Part shown: positions 5,627 through 5,920 of the stretch, piece after piece
Numbering within the stretch: position 1 is the stretch's first letter
Layout: every line of letters starts with the position of its first letter
Origin: Candidatus Gastranaerophilales bacterium
Lineage (GTDB): Bacteria; Cyanobacteriota; Vampirovibrionia; Gastranaerophilales; JAQUYY01
Reading direction: 5' to 3'
Assembly (NCBI GenBank): GCA_028691575.1
Contig: JAQUYY010000120.1
Location: 1 to 5,920, forward strand
Length of the DNA: 5,920 nucleotides
Translations under genes and position numbers: made by a program
Notes under the pieces: generated by a model
The model's input: the letters and a program-made list of their open reading frames with translations, nothing else
The model's database searches: none
What the model was told of the DNA's origin: nothing

Positions 5627-5920
5627 TTATTCATATAAATACTTTGCCGAACAGCCTTCACCATTATTTGTTAATGCTGTTGAGCCTTCTATACAAGTTA
5701 TTGATGGTTCAAAATAGCCCCTTGCTCCAGATGGTATTAATGTATTTGATGTTATAATTGCTATAAATACATCTTTTCCTATTATATTGGGTTTTTTAAA
5801 TCCGTTTATATCTATATATAGATGTCCACAGCCTGTATAATCTCCTCTCGGATAACTACAATCTGATTTATTAAGATAAAACCTCATTAGACTACCGTTG
5901 TTTAATATTAAGCCCGGATT
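5627..5920 (-). CDS. Type IV pilin/pseudopilin-like protein, C-terminal part only (N-terminus beyond the window)
   Basis: The frame is open to the right edge, giving 97 residues before TAA 5627. The Met at 5887 is internal, because in-frame family-like sequence (NPGLILNNGSL) precedes it. The piece contains GCGHLYIDINGFKKPN, then IGKDVF, a PSGARGYF segment, four Cys residues, and ends GCSAKYLYE. In my recollection this D-x-N-G-x-K-x-P-N-x-x-G-x-D-x-F pattern with a terminal CSAK is typical of the many prepilin-like proteins of Gastranaerophilales, which have an N-terminal GFTLxE cleavage/methylation helix. That helix would lie outside the window, so the call rests only on the C-terminal head domain. 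Such proteins are secreted, and the Cys residues probably form disulfides. The gene converges with the thioredoxin-like gene, so the two are transcribed separately. Confidence 0.6.
   Translation of the reverse strand, partial: NPGLILNNGSLMRFYLNKSDCSYPRGDYTGCGHLYIDINGFKKPNIIGKDVFIAIITSNTLIPSGARGYFEPSITCIEGSTALTNNGEGCSAKYLYE

Overview
The window is AT-rich (about 30% GC where I counted) and reads as a chromosomal contig from a diderm, low-GC, gut-type bacterium. My best guess is the Vampirovibrionia/Gastranaerophilales (non-photosynthetic relatives of Cyanobacteria). That rests on three things remembered from the group: a pilin-like C-terminus with a D-x-N-G-x-K-x-P-N signature, a TPR plus matrixin-type secreted protein with an HxxGHAxGIxGHS zinc motif, and a CotH/DUF4956 pair. 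It is an inference from family resemblance, not a proven assignment.

Layout. Bases 1 to about 130 have a different composition (55% GC, against 32% in the next 130 bases). They carry the end of an unrelated open frame on the + strand, and this block looks like foreign or chimeric sequence. From about 131 to 3148 there is a three-gene minus-strand operon, read right to left: a stand-alone mannose-6-phosphate-isomerase-type cupin, a DUF4956 membrane protein starting at GTG, and a CotH-like protein whose C-terminus is cut at the composition junction. A good sigma70-type promoter (TTGCAA-17-TATTAT) lies just upstream of the cupin. From 3217 to about 4686, also on the minus strand, is a secreted TPR/matrixin-like protein whose zinc motif has Gln in place of the catalytic Glu. 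A 75-base AT-rich divergent promoter region separates it from a plus-strand pair that overlaps by ATGA: a secreted DUF192 protein and a secreted thioredoxin-fold protein that has lost the first Cys of its CxxC. At the right edge, a minus-strand gene for a pilin/pseudopilin-like protein enters the window with only its last 97 residues.

How the genes fit together. Every complete product except the cupin is predicted to be exported or membrane-bound, so the region looks devoted to the cell envelope. The cupin/DUF4956/CotH operon probably joins sugar-nucleotide or surface-polymer metabolism to a membrane module and a kinase-fold protein. The matrixin-like and thioredoxin-like proteins both keep their folds but have lost a textbook catalytic residue, which suggests binding or structural roles. 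There is no gap above 300 bases, and I see no RNA gene, CRISPR array or insertion sequence.
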